Of a DNA stretch of 35,425 nt, positions 8,509 through 15,463 are shown one piece after another. Position numbers and translations under genes: made by a program. Numbering within the stretch: position 1 is the first letter of the stretch; every line of letters begins with the position of its first letter. The notes beneath the pieces are model-generated. The model was not told where the DNA came from. It did not search any database and worked only from the letters and a program-made list of their open reading frames with translations. This DNA comes from an uncultured Bacteroidota bacterium (GTDB lineage: Bacteria > Bacteroidota > Bacteroidia > Flavobacteriales > Flavobacteriaceae): assembly GCA_903819815.1 (NCBI GenBank), contig CAIJFC010000110.1:1-35425 (forward strand), written 5' to 3'.

Positions 8509-8742
8509 ATGGCTTCCAACAAAGATTCAAAAAAGCAAAACAATCGCAAATGGCTTGCCTTAATTAATATCCCAATTCAAATGGGGGTTATTATTTTTGG
8601 GTTAACCTATTTTGGAATTTGGCTAGACGAAAGACAAAGCAATCAAAACAACACCTACACAATTGTTTTTTCGTTAGCATCTGTTTTTGTTTCATTGTAT
8701 AATATCTTCCGACAAGTTAAAAACTTAAATAAAAACAAATAA
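8509..8742 (+). CDS. AtpZ/AtpI family protein
   Basis: A 77-residue protein with a basic N-terminal tail (SKKQNNRK) and two membrane spans (about 17-39 and 47-64) linked by a short loop with LDERQS. This is the form of AtpZ/AtpI (F0 'subunit I') proteins, accessory factors encoded at the front of ATP synthase operons that help c-ring assembly or ion supply. It lies 3 bases after the bactofilin and 3 before the DUF6168 gene, with atpB following, which fits the role. The family match is on topology, size and place. Confidence 0.8.
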   Translation: MASNKDSKKQNNRKWLALINIPIQMGVIIFGLTYFGIWLDERQSNQNNTYTIVFSLASVFVSLYNIFRQVKNLNKNK

Positions 8743-8745
8743 AAA

Positions 8746-9126
8746 ATGGCTAAAATCGGTACTTTTATAACATACTTCATCCCCTATACCTTGCTTTTAT
8801 ATCTTTTAAACAAAATAATTATCAATCATTTTTTTTATGATTTGAAGTTAGAAACAAGTATAGTTTCAATTTATCTATTTCTTTTTATAGCAACATTGAT
8901 TATCTATATATTTTTGTTTTTTGTAAATAATAAATATCCCGAAAAAACGGGCTTTGCGTTTTTAACGTCTGGCTTGCTTAAAATGATGGCTTCGGTTGTT
9001 TTTTTGCTGCCATTAATTCAATCAAAAAACATTGTAGTATATGATGTTATTGCCTTTTTTGTCCCCTATTTTCTGTTTCTAATTTTTGAAACAATATTTG
9101 CAGTACGACTTATAAACGCTCGATAA
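8746..9126 (+). CDS. DUF6168-like membrane protein in the AtpI position
   Basis: A 126-residue protein with four predicted membrane spans (about 8-24, 37-58, 68-86 and 96-120) and little soluble sequence. I recognise it as resembling the Bacteroidota DUF6168 family, whose members sit between the AtpZ-like gene and atpB. Its place and four-span topology are those of AtpI/UncI in other bacteria, so it may be a divergent AtpI that helps assemble the c-ring. That role is inference. It follows the AtpZ-like gene by 3 bases. The atpB promoter lies in the gap downstream. Confidence 0.65.
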   Translation: MAKIGTFITYFIPYTLLLYLLNKIIINHFFYDLKLETSIVSIYLFLFIATLIIYIFLFFVNNKYPEKTGFAFLTSGLLKMMASVVFLLPLIQSKNIVVYDVIAFFVPYFLFLIFETIFAVRLINAR

Positions 9127-9188
9127 AAATCTCAAAAAAAGACAAATAAAAATTATAATTATATCTTTTCAATTTTCAATAAAAGATG

Positions 9189-9196
9189 TACCTTTG
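9189..9196 (+). promoter_or_regulatory. Promoter -7 box (TACCTTTG) for the atp operon
   Basis: TACCTTTGC is a full match to the Bacteroidota TAnnTTTG box. Transcription from it would start near 9202, about 37 bases before the atpB ATG at 9239. No TTG at a -33 spacing was seen; the upstream region is T-rich. The box overlaps the TTG that gives the longest atpB frame, ruling that start out for this transcript. It suggests that atpB-atpG can be made apart from the sprE-led transcript. Confidence 0.65.
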
Positions 9197-9238
9197 CAAA
9201 AATTTTTTGGAACTTATATTTTGACAATCTATTTAATA

Positions 9239-10378
9239 ATGAAAATTTCAAATATTACTAACAAACTTCTTCTAGTATTATCACTAGCTTTAATGCCGGT
9301 AGCAAATTTTGCAAACAATAGCAACGATGCTCCTGTTAAGGTTGTTGAAGAAGTTGTGACTACAAACGAACATCACGCCAAAACAACTAACGAAGACAAA
9401 GAATTTAACGCAAGCGAACTAATCAATTCTCACATAGGAGATTCTCATGAATTTCACATTATGGATTGGAATGGAGAGCCGATTACGTTTTTTTTACCCG
9501 TAATTTTATGGACAAACAATGGGCTATTAATGTTTTCTTCAAAAGAATTTCATCATGATAATTCAGGCGAACATGAAGTTGCAATAGACCAACAAAGTTT
9601 TGTTAGAAACAACGAAGTGATTTATTATACAGATAAATATAAACTATTGAAAGAAGAAGACCGAGGGGCTTTTAATTTATCGGCAAGACCATTAGATTTT
9701 TCGATTACAAAAAATGTTTTTTCAATGTTTCTTTCAGTAATTATTTTGTTTGCTTTATTCTTTTTTACAGCAAAAAATTATAAAAACAGCAATTTAGTTC
9801 CAAAAGGAATAGCCGGGTTTCTAGAACCCCTAGTTACATTCGTTAGAGACGATATTGCAATTCCAAATATTGGAAAAAAAGCAGATAAATACACACCCTA
9901 TTTATTAACAGTTTTCTTCTTTGTATGGATCAATAACTTAATTGGATTAATTCCTTTTTTTCCATTTAGTTCAAATCTCACAGGAAACATATTTTTTACC
10001 TTTGTTTTGGCATTTATTACCTTTTTGGTTACTCTATTTAGTGGTAATAAAAACTATTGGAGCCATATCTTAATGCCACCTGTTCCAAAATTACTTTATC
10101 CAATTATGATTCCTATTGAAATCATAGGAATATTCACAAAGCCATTCGCATTAATGATTCGTTTGTTTGCCAATATTACGGCAGGTCACATTATTATTTT
10201 GAGTTTGGTGTCATTAATTTTTATTTTTAATTCGGTTGCAGTAGCCCCAATTTCTGGAGTATTCGTTCTTTTTATGAGCGTACTTGAATTAATTGTTGCA
10301 GCCTTACAAGCATATGTATTTACATTACTTACAGCATTATTCATTGGTCAAGCTGTAGAAGATCACGACCATCATTAA
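9239..10378 (+). CDS. atpB: F0F1 ATP synthase subunit a
   Basis: The membrane stator subunit that forms the two proton half-channels next to the c-ring. The conserved MIRLFANITAGHIII segment carries the essential arginine at codon 10160-10162 (R308 from the ATG at 9239), and about six membrane spans lie in the C-terminal 220 residues. Like other Bacteroidota subunits a, it has a long N-terminal extension: a signal-peptide-like segment (KISNITNKLLLVLSLALMPVANFA) and a periplasmic His/Glu-rich domain. The longest frame begins with TTG at 9194, but that lies inside the promoter -7 box at 9189-9196. The ATG at 9239 gives 379 residues with a clean signal peptide and is chosen. First gene of the atpBEFHAG cluster. 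Confidence 0.93.
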   Translation: MKISNITNKLLLVLSLALMPVANFANNSNDAPVKVVEEVVTTNEHHAKTTNEDKEFNASELINSHIGDSHEFHIMDWNGEPITFFLPVILWTNNGLLMFSSKEFHHDNSGEHEVAIDQQSFVRNNEVIYYTDKYKLLKEEDRGAFNLSARPLDFSITKNVFSMFLSVIILFALFFFTAKNYKNSNLVPKGIAGFLEPLVTFVRDDIAIPNIGKKADKYTPYLLTVFFFVWINNLIGLIPFFPFSSNLTGNIFFTFVLAFITFLVTLFSGNKNYWSHILMPPVPKLLYPIMIPIEIIGIFTKPFALMIRLFANITAGHIIILSLVSLIFIFNSVAVAPISGVFVLFMSVLELIVAALQAYVFTLLTALFIGQAVEDHDHH

Positions 10379-10417
10379 TTGAGTTTTATTAATTATTAAC
10401 TATATAAATTTACTATT

Positions 10418-10618
10418 ATGGTATTAGCTGGAATCGGTGCTGGATTAGCTGCAATTGGAGCAGGAATCGGAGTTGGAAGAATTGGTGGGTCTGCAATGGA
10501 TGCAATCGCTCGTCAACCAGAAGCACATTCAAAAATTCAAACTACTATGATTATTGCAGCCGCTCTTGTTGAGGGGGTTGCACTTTTCGCTGTAGTTGTT
10601 GCATTAATTGCAAAGTAA
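10418..10618 (+). CDS. atpE: F0F1 ATP synthase subunit c
   Basis: The 66-residue hairpin that forms the rotating c-ring. It shows helix 1 with the GxGxGxG-type run (GAGLAAIGAGIGVGRIGG), the polar loop ARQPE with R32-Q33-P34, and helix 2 with the ion-carrying E52 in ALVEGVALF. E52 is followed by glycine rather than the Ser/Thr of sodium-binding rings, so proton coupling is the better reading. It starts 39 bases after atpB and is followed by a strong hairpin (10626-10660) before atpF, which may raise its expression relative to the single-copy subunits. Confidence 0.95.
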   Translation: MVLAGIGAGLAAIGAGIGVGRIGGSAMDAIARQPEAHSKIQTTMIIAAALVEGVALFAVVVALIAK

Positions 10619-10625
10619 TTTTAAA

Positions 10626-10660
10626 AAAACTTTCTGAAACGGTTGGTTTCAGAAAGTTTT
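10626..10660 (+). terminator. Hairpin after atpE (partial terminator or mRNA stabiliser)
   Basis: Arms AAAACTTTCTGAAAC (10626-10640) and GTTTCAGAAAGTTTT (10646-10660) pair perfectly over 15 bases around a GGTTG loop, ending in a four-T run. It lies 8 bases after the atpE stop and 26 before atpF, inside the operon. Partial termination or a protected 3' end here would give more atpE than atpF message, matching the many c subunits per enzyme. Confidence 0.75.
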
Positions 10661-10686
10661 AATTAAACAATTAAAAACATTTATAT

Positions 10687-11178
10687 ATGAATTTTACCGC
10701 ACCTGAGAGTTTAATTTTTTGGACATCAATAATTTTCATTGTGTTCTTAATATTATTAAGAAAATTCGCATGGAAACCAATTCTTGGAGCCGTCAACGAA
10801 AGAGAAACATCAATAAAAAACGCATTACTTTCTGCTGAAAATGCTAGAAAAGAAATGCAAAACCTTCAATCGGACAACCAACGTATTTTGCAAGAAGCAA
10901 GATTAGAACGTGACGCGATGTTGAAAGACGCTCGTGAAATGAAAGAGAAAATGGTTGCTGATGCAAAAAATGAAGCGCAAGCCCAAGGTTTAAAAATGAT
11001 TGAGCAAGCGAAAGCAGCAATCGAAGGTGAAAAAAATGCCGCTTTGGCAGAATTAAAATCTCACGTTGCAACGTTGTCATTGGAAATTGCCGAAAAATTA
11101 TTGAAAGAAGAATTATCTAACAAAGAATCCCAAGTGAAATTGGTAGAGAAAATGTTAGGCGACGCTAAATTAAACTAA
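10687..11178 (+). CDS. atpF: F0F1 ATP synthase subunit b
   Basis: The peripheral stalk subunit: one N-terminal membrane span (about residues 9-25), then RKFAWKPI and a long, highly charged helical region (about 35-160) rich in Ala, Lys and Glu with heptad character, expected to form the coiled coil that ties F0 to F1. At 163 residues it is of normal length. The ATG is 26 bases beyond the hairpin that follows atpE, and the next gene, atpH, begins one base after its stop, so the two are translationally close. No sign of a second b' gene. Confidence 0.93.
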   Translation: MNFTAPESLIFWTSIIFIVFLILLRKFAWKPILGAVNERETSIKNALLSAENARKEMQNLQSDNQRILQEARLERDAMLKDAREMKEKMVADAKNEAQAQGLKMIEQAKAAIEGEKNAALAELKSHVATLSLEIAEKLLKEELSNKESQVKLVEKMLGDAKLN

Positions 11179-11179
11179 T

Positions 11180-11713
11180 ATGTCAGGAATTAGAGCAGCC
11201 ATTCGTTATGCGAAAGCCATTTTAGAAATCGCCGATTCCAAAGGAGTAGCTTCTGAAGTGAGTGCCGATATGACATTAATTGCAAAAACAATTACTGGGA
11301 ATACTGAATTGACGCATTTTATTCAAAACCCTTTGATTAAAACCGATACTAAAAAGAATGTAGTTATAGAAGTTTTTGCTTCGGTTAATCCCGTTACACA
11401 AAGTCTTTTTCATTTATTATTGGAAAACAAAAGATTTGAAATTTTAGCAGCAATTGCTGTTGAATACAATAATTTGTTTGACGTAATGAATGGCGTTGAA
11501 GTGGCAAAAGTAACTACAGCTTTCCCAATGGATGCGGCTTTAGAAGCTAAAGTATTGGCAAAAATTGCTACTTTTTCAGATAAAAAAGTAACCATTGAAA
11601 ACACGGTAGATGCTTCAATTATTGGAGGATTTATTTTAAGAATAGGCGACAAGCAATACAATGCTTCAGTAGCCAACAGATTACACGTATTAAAAAGAGA
11701 ATTAAGTAACTAG
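11180..11713 (+). CDS. atpH: F0F1 ATP synthase subunit delta
   Basis: The F1 stalk subunit that joins subunit b to the top of the alpha/beta hexamer. Its 177 residues start MSGIRAAIRYAKAILEIA, the typical N-terminal helix (RYAKAL-like). The C-terminal end IIGGFILRIGDKQYNASVANRL is the OSCP/delta signature. Position between atpF and atpA is the standard order. Only one base separates it from atpF, and 14 bases from atpA. Confidence 0.93.
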   Translation: MSGIRAAIRYAKAILEIADSKGVASEVSADMTLIAKTITGNTELTHFIQNPLIKTDTKKNVVIEVFASVNPVTQSLFHLLLENKRFEILAAIAVEYNNLFDVMNGVEVAKVTTAFPMDAALEAKVLAKIATFSDKKVTIENTVDASIIGGFILRIGDKQYNASVANRLHVLKRELSN

Positions 11714-11727
11714 TTATTTATATAATT

Positions 11728-13305
11728 ATGGCGGAAATTAAACCTGCTGAAATATCAGCAATATTAAAAAAACAAGTAGAAGGTTTTGAAACTGGTGCTA
11801 CATTAGAAGAAGTAGGTTCTGTACTTCAAGTTGGAGATGGTATTGCTCGTGTTTACGGGTTATCAAATGTTCAATACGGAGAATTAGTAGAATTCGAAAA
11901 CGGATTGGAAGGAATCGTTTTGAATCTTGAAGAAGATAATGTTGGGGTGGTACTTTTAGGGCCGTCAACAGGAATTAAAGAAGGTTCAACTGCCAAAAGA
12001 ACGCAACGTATTGCTTCTTTGAAAACAGGAGAACAAATGGTAGGTCGTGTAGTAAACACACTTGGTTTTCCTATAGATGGAAAAGGACCAATTGGTGGAG
12101 ATTTATACGAAATGCCTTTGGAAAGAAAAGCGCCTGGAGTTATCTTCCGTCAGCCAGTTACTGAACCATTACAAACGGGTATCAAAGCAGTTGATGCAAT
12201 GATTCCAGTGGGTCGTGGACAACGTGAATTGGTAATTGGTGACCGTCAAACAGGAAAATCAACTGTTTGTATTGATACCATTTTGAATCAAAAAGAATTT
12301 TACGATGCAGGAAAACCTGTATTTTGTATCTATGTTGCCATTGGGCAAAAAGCGTCAACTGTAGCGGGAATTGCTAAAATGTTAGAAGAAAAAGGAGCAA
12401 TGGCCTATACCATTATCGTTGCTGCAAATGCTTCTGACCCAGCTCCAATGCAAGTTTATGCTCCTTTTGCAGGTGCAGCTATTGGAGAATATTTTAGAGA
12501 CTCAGGTCGTCCAGCTTTAATTGTTTATGATGATTTATCTAAACAGGCAGTTGCGTATCGTGAGGTTTCTCTTTTATTGAGAAGACCACCGGGACGTGAG
12601 GCCTATCCTGGAGACGTTTTTTACTTGCACAGTAGATTATTAGAAAGAGCGTGTAAAGTAATTGCAAACGATGACATTGCAAAAAATATGAACGACTTGC
12701 CAGATACTTTGAAATCAATTGTAAAAGGAGGAGGTTCGTTGACTGCATTACCAATTATTGAAACTCAAGCGGGTGACGTTTCTGCGTATATCCCAACGAA
12801 TGTAATTTCGATTACAGACGGTCAGATTTTCCTTGATGGAGATTTGTTTAATTCAGGAGTTCGTCCCGCAATTAACGTAGGTATTTCGGTATCTCGTGTT
12901 GGTGGAAATGCACAAATTAAATCAATGAAAAAAGTAGCAGGAACATTAAAATTAGACCAAGCGCAATTCCGTGAATTGGAAGCTTTCGCTAAGTTTGGTT
13001 CTGATTTAGATGCAGTAACATTGAACGTAATTGAAAAAGGAAGAAGAAACGTTGAAATTTTGAAACAAGGATTAAACAGTCCTTATACTGTTGAAGATCA
13101 AGTTGCAATTATCTATGCGGGTTCTAAAAACTTGTTGAGAAATGTGCCTGTAAACAAAGTAAAAGAATTCGAAAAAGACTTTTTAGAATTTTTGAATAAC
13201 AAACACAGAGATACGCTAGACGCTTTGAAAGCTGGAAAATTAGATGACAACATTACGTCTGTTATTGAAAATGTAGCAAAAGAAGTTTCGGCGAAATATA
13301 ACTAA
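11728..13305 (+). CDS. atpA: F0F1 ATP synthase subunit alpha
   Basis: The non-catalytic nucleotide-binding subunit of F1, 525 residues. Domains in order: N-terminal beta barrel (about 25-95), nucleotide-binding core with Walker A GDRQTGKST at 171-179 (K177), and the helical C-terminal bundle. The SVSRVGG segment near residue 390 holds the arginine that reaches into the beta catalytic site. Both are intact, so the protein should be functional. The catalytic partner beta (atpD) and epsilon (atpC) are not in this cluster and must lie elsewhere. After it comes a 92-base gap with a large inverted repeat, then atpG. Confidence 0.97.
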   Translation: MAEIKPAEISAILKKQVEGFETGATLEEVGSVLQVGDGIARVYGLSNVQYGELVEFENGLEGIVLNLEEDNVGVVLLGPSTGIKEGSTAKRTQRIASLKTGEQMVGRVVNTLGFPIDGKGPIGGDLYEMPLERKAPGVIFRQPVTEPLQTGIKAVDAMIPVGRGQRELVIGDRQTGKSTVCIDTILNQKEFYDAGKPVFCIYVAIGQKASTVAGIAKMLEEKGAMAYTIIVAANASDPAPMQVYAPFAGAAIGEYFRDSGRPALIVYDDLSKQAVAYREVSLLLRRPPGREAYPGDVFYLHSRLLERACKVIANDDIAKNMNDLPDTLKSIVKGGGSLTALPIIETQAGDVSAYIPTNVISITDGQIFLDGDLFNSGVRPAINVGISVSRVGGNAQIKSMKKVAGTLKLDQAQFRELEAFAKFGSDLDAVTLNVIEKGRRNVEILKQGLNSPYTVEDQVAIIYAGSKNLLRNVPVNKVKEFEKDFLEFLNNKHRDTLDALKAGKLDDNITSVIENVAKEVSAKYN

Positions 13306-13317
13306 AAGTTATTTTAA

Positions 13318-13386
13318 ATTTTGAATTTTAAATTATGAATTGCTCGTCTTTTTGTAATTTAAAATTTAAAATTTAAAATTCAAAAT
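13318..13386. repeat. AT-only inverted repeat between atpA and atpG
   Basis: The left arm ATTTTGAATTTTAAATT (13318-13334) and the right arm AATTTAAAATTCAAAAT (13370-13386) are exact reverse complements of 17 bases with a 35-base spacer. The right side also contains three tandem AATTTAAA-type units (13356-13380). Almost no G or C is involved. It could form an mRNA hairpin that alters atpG expression, or be a decayed dispersed repeat. The atpG start codon is 11 bases downstream. Confidence 0.7.
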
Positions 13387-13397
13387 AGAAAAAATAA

Positions 13398-14258
13398 ATG
13401 GCAAACTTAAAGGAAATCCGTAATAGAATTACTTCCGTTTCATCAACGATGCAGATCACTTCTGCGATGAAAATGGTTTCTGCAGCAAAGCTTAAAAAAG
13501 CACAAGATGCGATTACAGCAATGCGACCTTATGCCGAAAAATTAACGGAATTATTACAAAATCTTTCTGCCAACCTTGATGGTGATGCAGGCGGAGAGTT
13601 TACTACTCAACGTGAAATTAAAAAAGTATTAATTGTAGCTATTACTTCCAATAGAGGTTTGTGTGGCGCATTTAATTCAAATGTAATTAAGGAAGTAAAA
13701 AACAGAGCTTTATTTTACGAAGGAAAGCAAGTGGATATTTTTGCAATTGGTAAAAAAGGGAATGACGCTTTGAGTAAAACGGCTACCGTTATTGAAAATC
13801 AAAGTTCAATATTTGACGATTTATCATTTGAAAATGTTGCAGTTATTGCTGACGTTCTAACTCAAAAATTCATTTCTGGAGAGTATGACAAAATAGAATT
13901 GGTTTACAACCAATTTAAAAATGCAGCTACTCAAATCGTTCAAACCGAGCAATTCTTGCCTTTAGAAGCATTGAAATCAGATACAATCGCATCAACCGGA
14001 GATTATATCTTTGAACCTTCAAAAGAAGATATTGTTTTGACATTGATTCCAAAATCATTAAAAACACAATTATACAAAGGGATTAGAGATTCATTTGCCT
14101 CAGAGCACGGAGCTAGAATGACTGCAATGCACAAAGCGACAGACAACGCAACGGAATTGAGAGACCAATTGAAATTGACCTACAACAAAGCCCGTCAAGC
14201 AGCAATTACCAATGAAATCTTGGAGATTGTTGGTGGAGCAGAAGCTTTAAAAGGATAG
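13398..14258 (+). CDS. atpG: F0F1 ATP synthase subunit gamma
   Basis: The central rotor shaft of F1, 286 residues. The N-terminus MANLKEIRNRITSVSSTMQITSAMKMVSAAKLKKAQ is the classic gamma signature (IRxRIxSVxxTxKIT-type), and the C-terminal helix RMTAMHKATDNATELRD..NKARQAAITNEILEIVGGA is the second half of the coiled-coil shaft. It is the last gene of the cluster and is followed by an intrinsic terminator. Beta and epsilon, which normally follow gamma in other phyla, are absent here. Confidence 0.95.
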   Translation: MANLKEIRNRITSVSSTMQITSAMKMVSAAKLKKAQDAITAMRPYAEKLTELLQNLSANLDGDAGGEFTTQREIKKVLIVAITSNRGLCGAFNSNVIKEVKNRALFYEGKQVDIFAIGKKGNDALSKTATVIENQSSIFDDLSFENVAVIADVLTQKFISGEYDKIELVYNQFKNAATQIVQTEQFLPLEALKSDTIASTGDYIFEPSKEDIVLTLIPKSLKTQLYKGIRDSFASEHGARMTAMHKATDNATELRDQLKLTYNKARQAAITNEILEIVGGAEALKG

Positions 14259-14296
14259 AGACCCTAGCCCGCCCCCGAAGAGGGAATAAAAAAACT

Positions 14297-14327
14297 AAAA
14301 AGCCAGCAAAATTTGTTGGCTTTTTTT
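14297..14327 (+). terminator. Intrinsic terminator after atpG
   Basis: AAAAAGCCAGCA pairs with TGTTGGCTTTTT (one G-U pair) around a short AT loop and runs straight into seven T residues. It lies about 40 bases after the atpG stop and ends the ATP synthase transcript. The A-run on the left arm would also let it work in the opposite direction. Confidence 0.85.
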
Positions 14328-14350
14328 AATTTTATAATTAAAAAATTAAA

Positions 14351-14788
14351 ATGGAAATACGACAATTAGAAACCGTTTCAGAGATGGCTGCCCAAATAGA
14401 AATGATTCATTTTCTGTACCCTAACATGACGGTTGAAACCTATGAATCCTACTTAAGTAGGATGTTGCCAAATGGCTACAAACAGGCAGCTATTTTTGAA
14501 AACAAGCAATGTATTGGGCTCTCCGGGTTTTGGCACAATACTAAATTATGGACGGGTCCGTATTTAGAAATTGATAATTTTATTGTCCATCCTGATCATA
14601 GAAAAAAGGGGGTTGGAAAAATAATTACAGACTTTATTGATGCTAAAGCCAAAGAACTTTTATGTTCTTGTGTGGTGTTAGATGCATTTACGGGGAATTT
14701 TCCGGCCCATCGATTTTATTACAATCAAGGGTATGAGCCACGGGGATTTCATTTTATCAAAACAATTGATGAAAACGGATTTTCGTAA
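14351..14788 (+). CDS. GNAT family N-acetyltransferase
   Basis: A 145-residue acetyl-CoA-dependent acyltransferase of the GNAT fold. Motif A is clear: IDNFIVHPDHRKKGVGK at about 76-92, with RKKGVG as the pyrophosphate-binding R-x-x-G-x-G loop. FPAHRFYYNQGYEPRG near 117-132 is motif B with its usual aromatic residues. The substrate cannot be told from the sequence. It lies 23 bases after the atp terminator, with no clear TAnnTTTG box in that gap, so it may depend on read-through or a promoter I cannot see. It converges with queD, whose stop is 10 bases from its own. Confidence 0.85.
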   Translation: MEIRQLETVSEMAAQIEMIHFLYPNMTVETYESYLSRMLPNGYKQAAIFENKQCIGLSGFWHNTKLWTGPYLEIDNFIVHPDHRKKGVGKIITDFIDAKAKELLCSCVVLDAFTGNFPAHRFYYNQGYEPRGFHFIKTIDENGFS

Positions 14789-14798
14789 TTGACTTAAA

Positions 14799-15248
14799 TT
14801 AATTATCGGATTGGTACCATTCTGCAAATGAAGTTTCTGTTTCTTGCAGTTTTAAAGAATGCAAATTTATACCTTGTGGCAATCTACTTTTTATTCTATT
14901 GGCAAAATCGATAACCATATTTTCACTTGTAGGTTGATAATCTACCAAAATAACATGGTGATCCCGAGCTTGTAATTCCTTTGCCAACTCCACATGAGGG
15001 GTGTTTTTGTTAAATACGGTAGCATGATCAAATTGATCTACAATTTCTTCTTTTACAATTTTCTTTAAATCGGTGAAATCGATAACCATTCCAAATTTTA
15101 CATTTGAATTATCGGCAATGGGTTTTCCAATAACGGTAACTGACAATTTATAACTGTGTCCATGGACGTTTTTGCACTTTCCATCATAGCCATATAACGC
15201 GTGTCCGGTTTCAAAATTAAATTGTTTGGTTATTCTAATATTGCTCAT
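14799..15248 (-). CDS. queD: 6-carboxy-tetrahydropterin synthase (QueD / PTPS family)
   Basis: A T-fold enzyme that converts dihydroneopterin triphosphate to 6-carboxytetrahydropterin, the first dedicated step of queuosine (7-deazaguanine) synthesis. From the ATG at 15248 (149 residues): zinc ligands H16, H30 and H32 (in NVHGHSY), catalytic C25 (GKCKNVHGH), D74-H75 in QFDHATVF, the PTSENM motif at 106-111, and E136 in LQETETS for pterin binding. A longer frame starts at 15269, but that ATG lies within the promoter -7 box at 15267-15274 and family members begin close to the chosen start. No other que genes are in the window. The related PTPS of biopterin synthesis is a less likely alternative. 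Confidence 0.88.
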   Translation of the reverse strand: MSNIRITKQFNFETGHALYGYDGKCKNVHGHSYKLSVTVIGKPIADNSNVKFGMVIDFTDLKKIVKEEIVDQFDHATVFNKNTPHVELAKELQARDHHVILVDYQPTSENMVIDFANRIKSRLPQGINLHSLKLQETETSFAEWYQSDN

Positions 15249-15266
15249 TGTTAAAGTATTTGAATG

Positions 15267-15300
15267 CAAATTTAGTAAATTGTAATCATTCTACTTTCAA
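15267..15300 (-). promoter_or_regulatory. Promoter for queD (TTG-N23-TAAATTTG)
   Basis: On the minus strand, TTG at 15300-15298 is followed after 23 bases by TAAATTTG at 15274-15267, fitting the flavobacterial TTG/TAnnTTTG pattern at the long end of the spacing. Transcription would start near 15261, about 13 bases before the chosen queD ATG. It stands back to back with the tRNA promoter. Confidence 0.65.
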
Positions 15301-15309
15301 AAATAGATA

Positions 15310-15343
15310 TTGCTTTATATAAAACTAAAATAATGTATATTTG
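15310..15343 (+). promoter_or_regulatory. Promoter for tRNA-Ala (TTG-N23-TATATTTG)
   Basis: TTG at 15310-15312 and TATATTTG at 15336-15343, spaced 23 bases apart. The -7 box ends 9 bases before the mature tRNA, so the 5' leader would be only a few bases. Its -33 TTG is 9 bases from the -33 of the divergent queD promoter. Confidence 0.7.
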
Positions 15344-15352
15344 CGAAAGCAA

Positions 15353-15426
15353 GGGGGATTAGCTCATTTGGCTAGAGCGCTACGCTGGCAGCGTAGAGGC
15401 GATCGGTTCGAATCCGATATTCTCCA
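15353..15426 (+). tRNA. tRNA-Ala (anticodon GGC)
   Basis: A 74-base cloverleaf. The acceptor stem GGGGGAT pairs with ATTCTCC and includes the G3-U70 pair that is the alanine identity element. The D arm GCTC..GAGC, the anticodon stem CTACG/CGTAG around loop CTGGCAG (anticodon GGC, reads GCC/GCU), and the T arm ATCGG-TTCGAAT-CCGAT are all intact. The discriminator base is A at 15426. The 3' CCA is not encoded: A73 is followed by CAG. It has its own promoter and terminator and stands alone. The open frame over this region (15341-15565) is not a protein gene. Confidence 0.97.
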
Positions 15427-15431
15427 CAGAA

Positions 15432-15463
15432 AATGGGCATTTTACTTTTGTAAAATGCCCATT
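15432..15463 (+). terminator. Intrinsic terminator after tRNA-Ala
   Basis: AATGGGCATTTTAC (15432-15445) and GTAAAATGCCCATT (15450-15463) pair perfectly over 14 bases around a TTTT loop, 5 bases past the tRNA end. A T-rich stretch (AGTTTTTA) follows. Confidence 0.85.

Noticed and set aside
11728..13305. Possible beta subunit (atpD)
   Set aside because: Walker A is GDRQTGKST and the C-terminal features are those of alpha; no second F1 nucleotide-binding gene is present.
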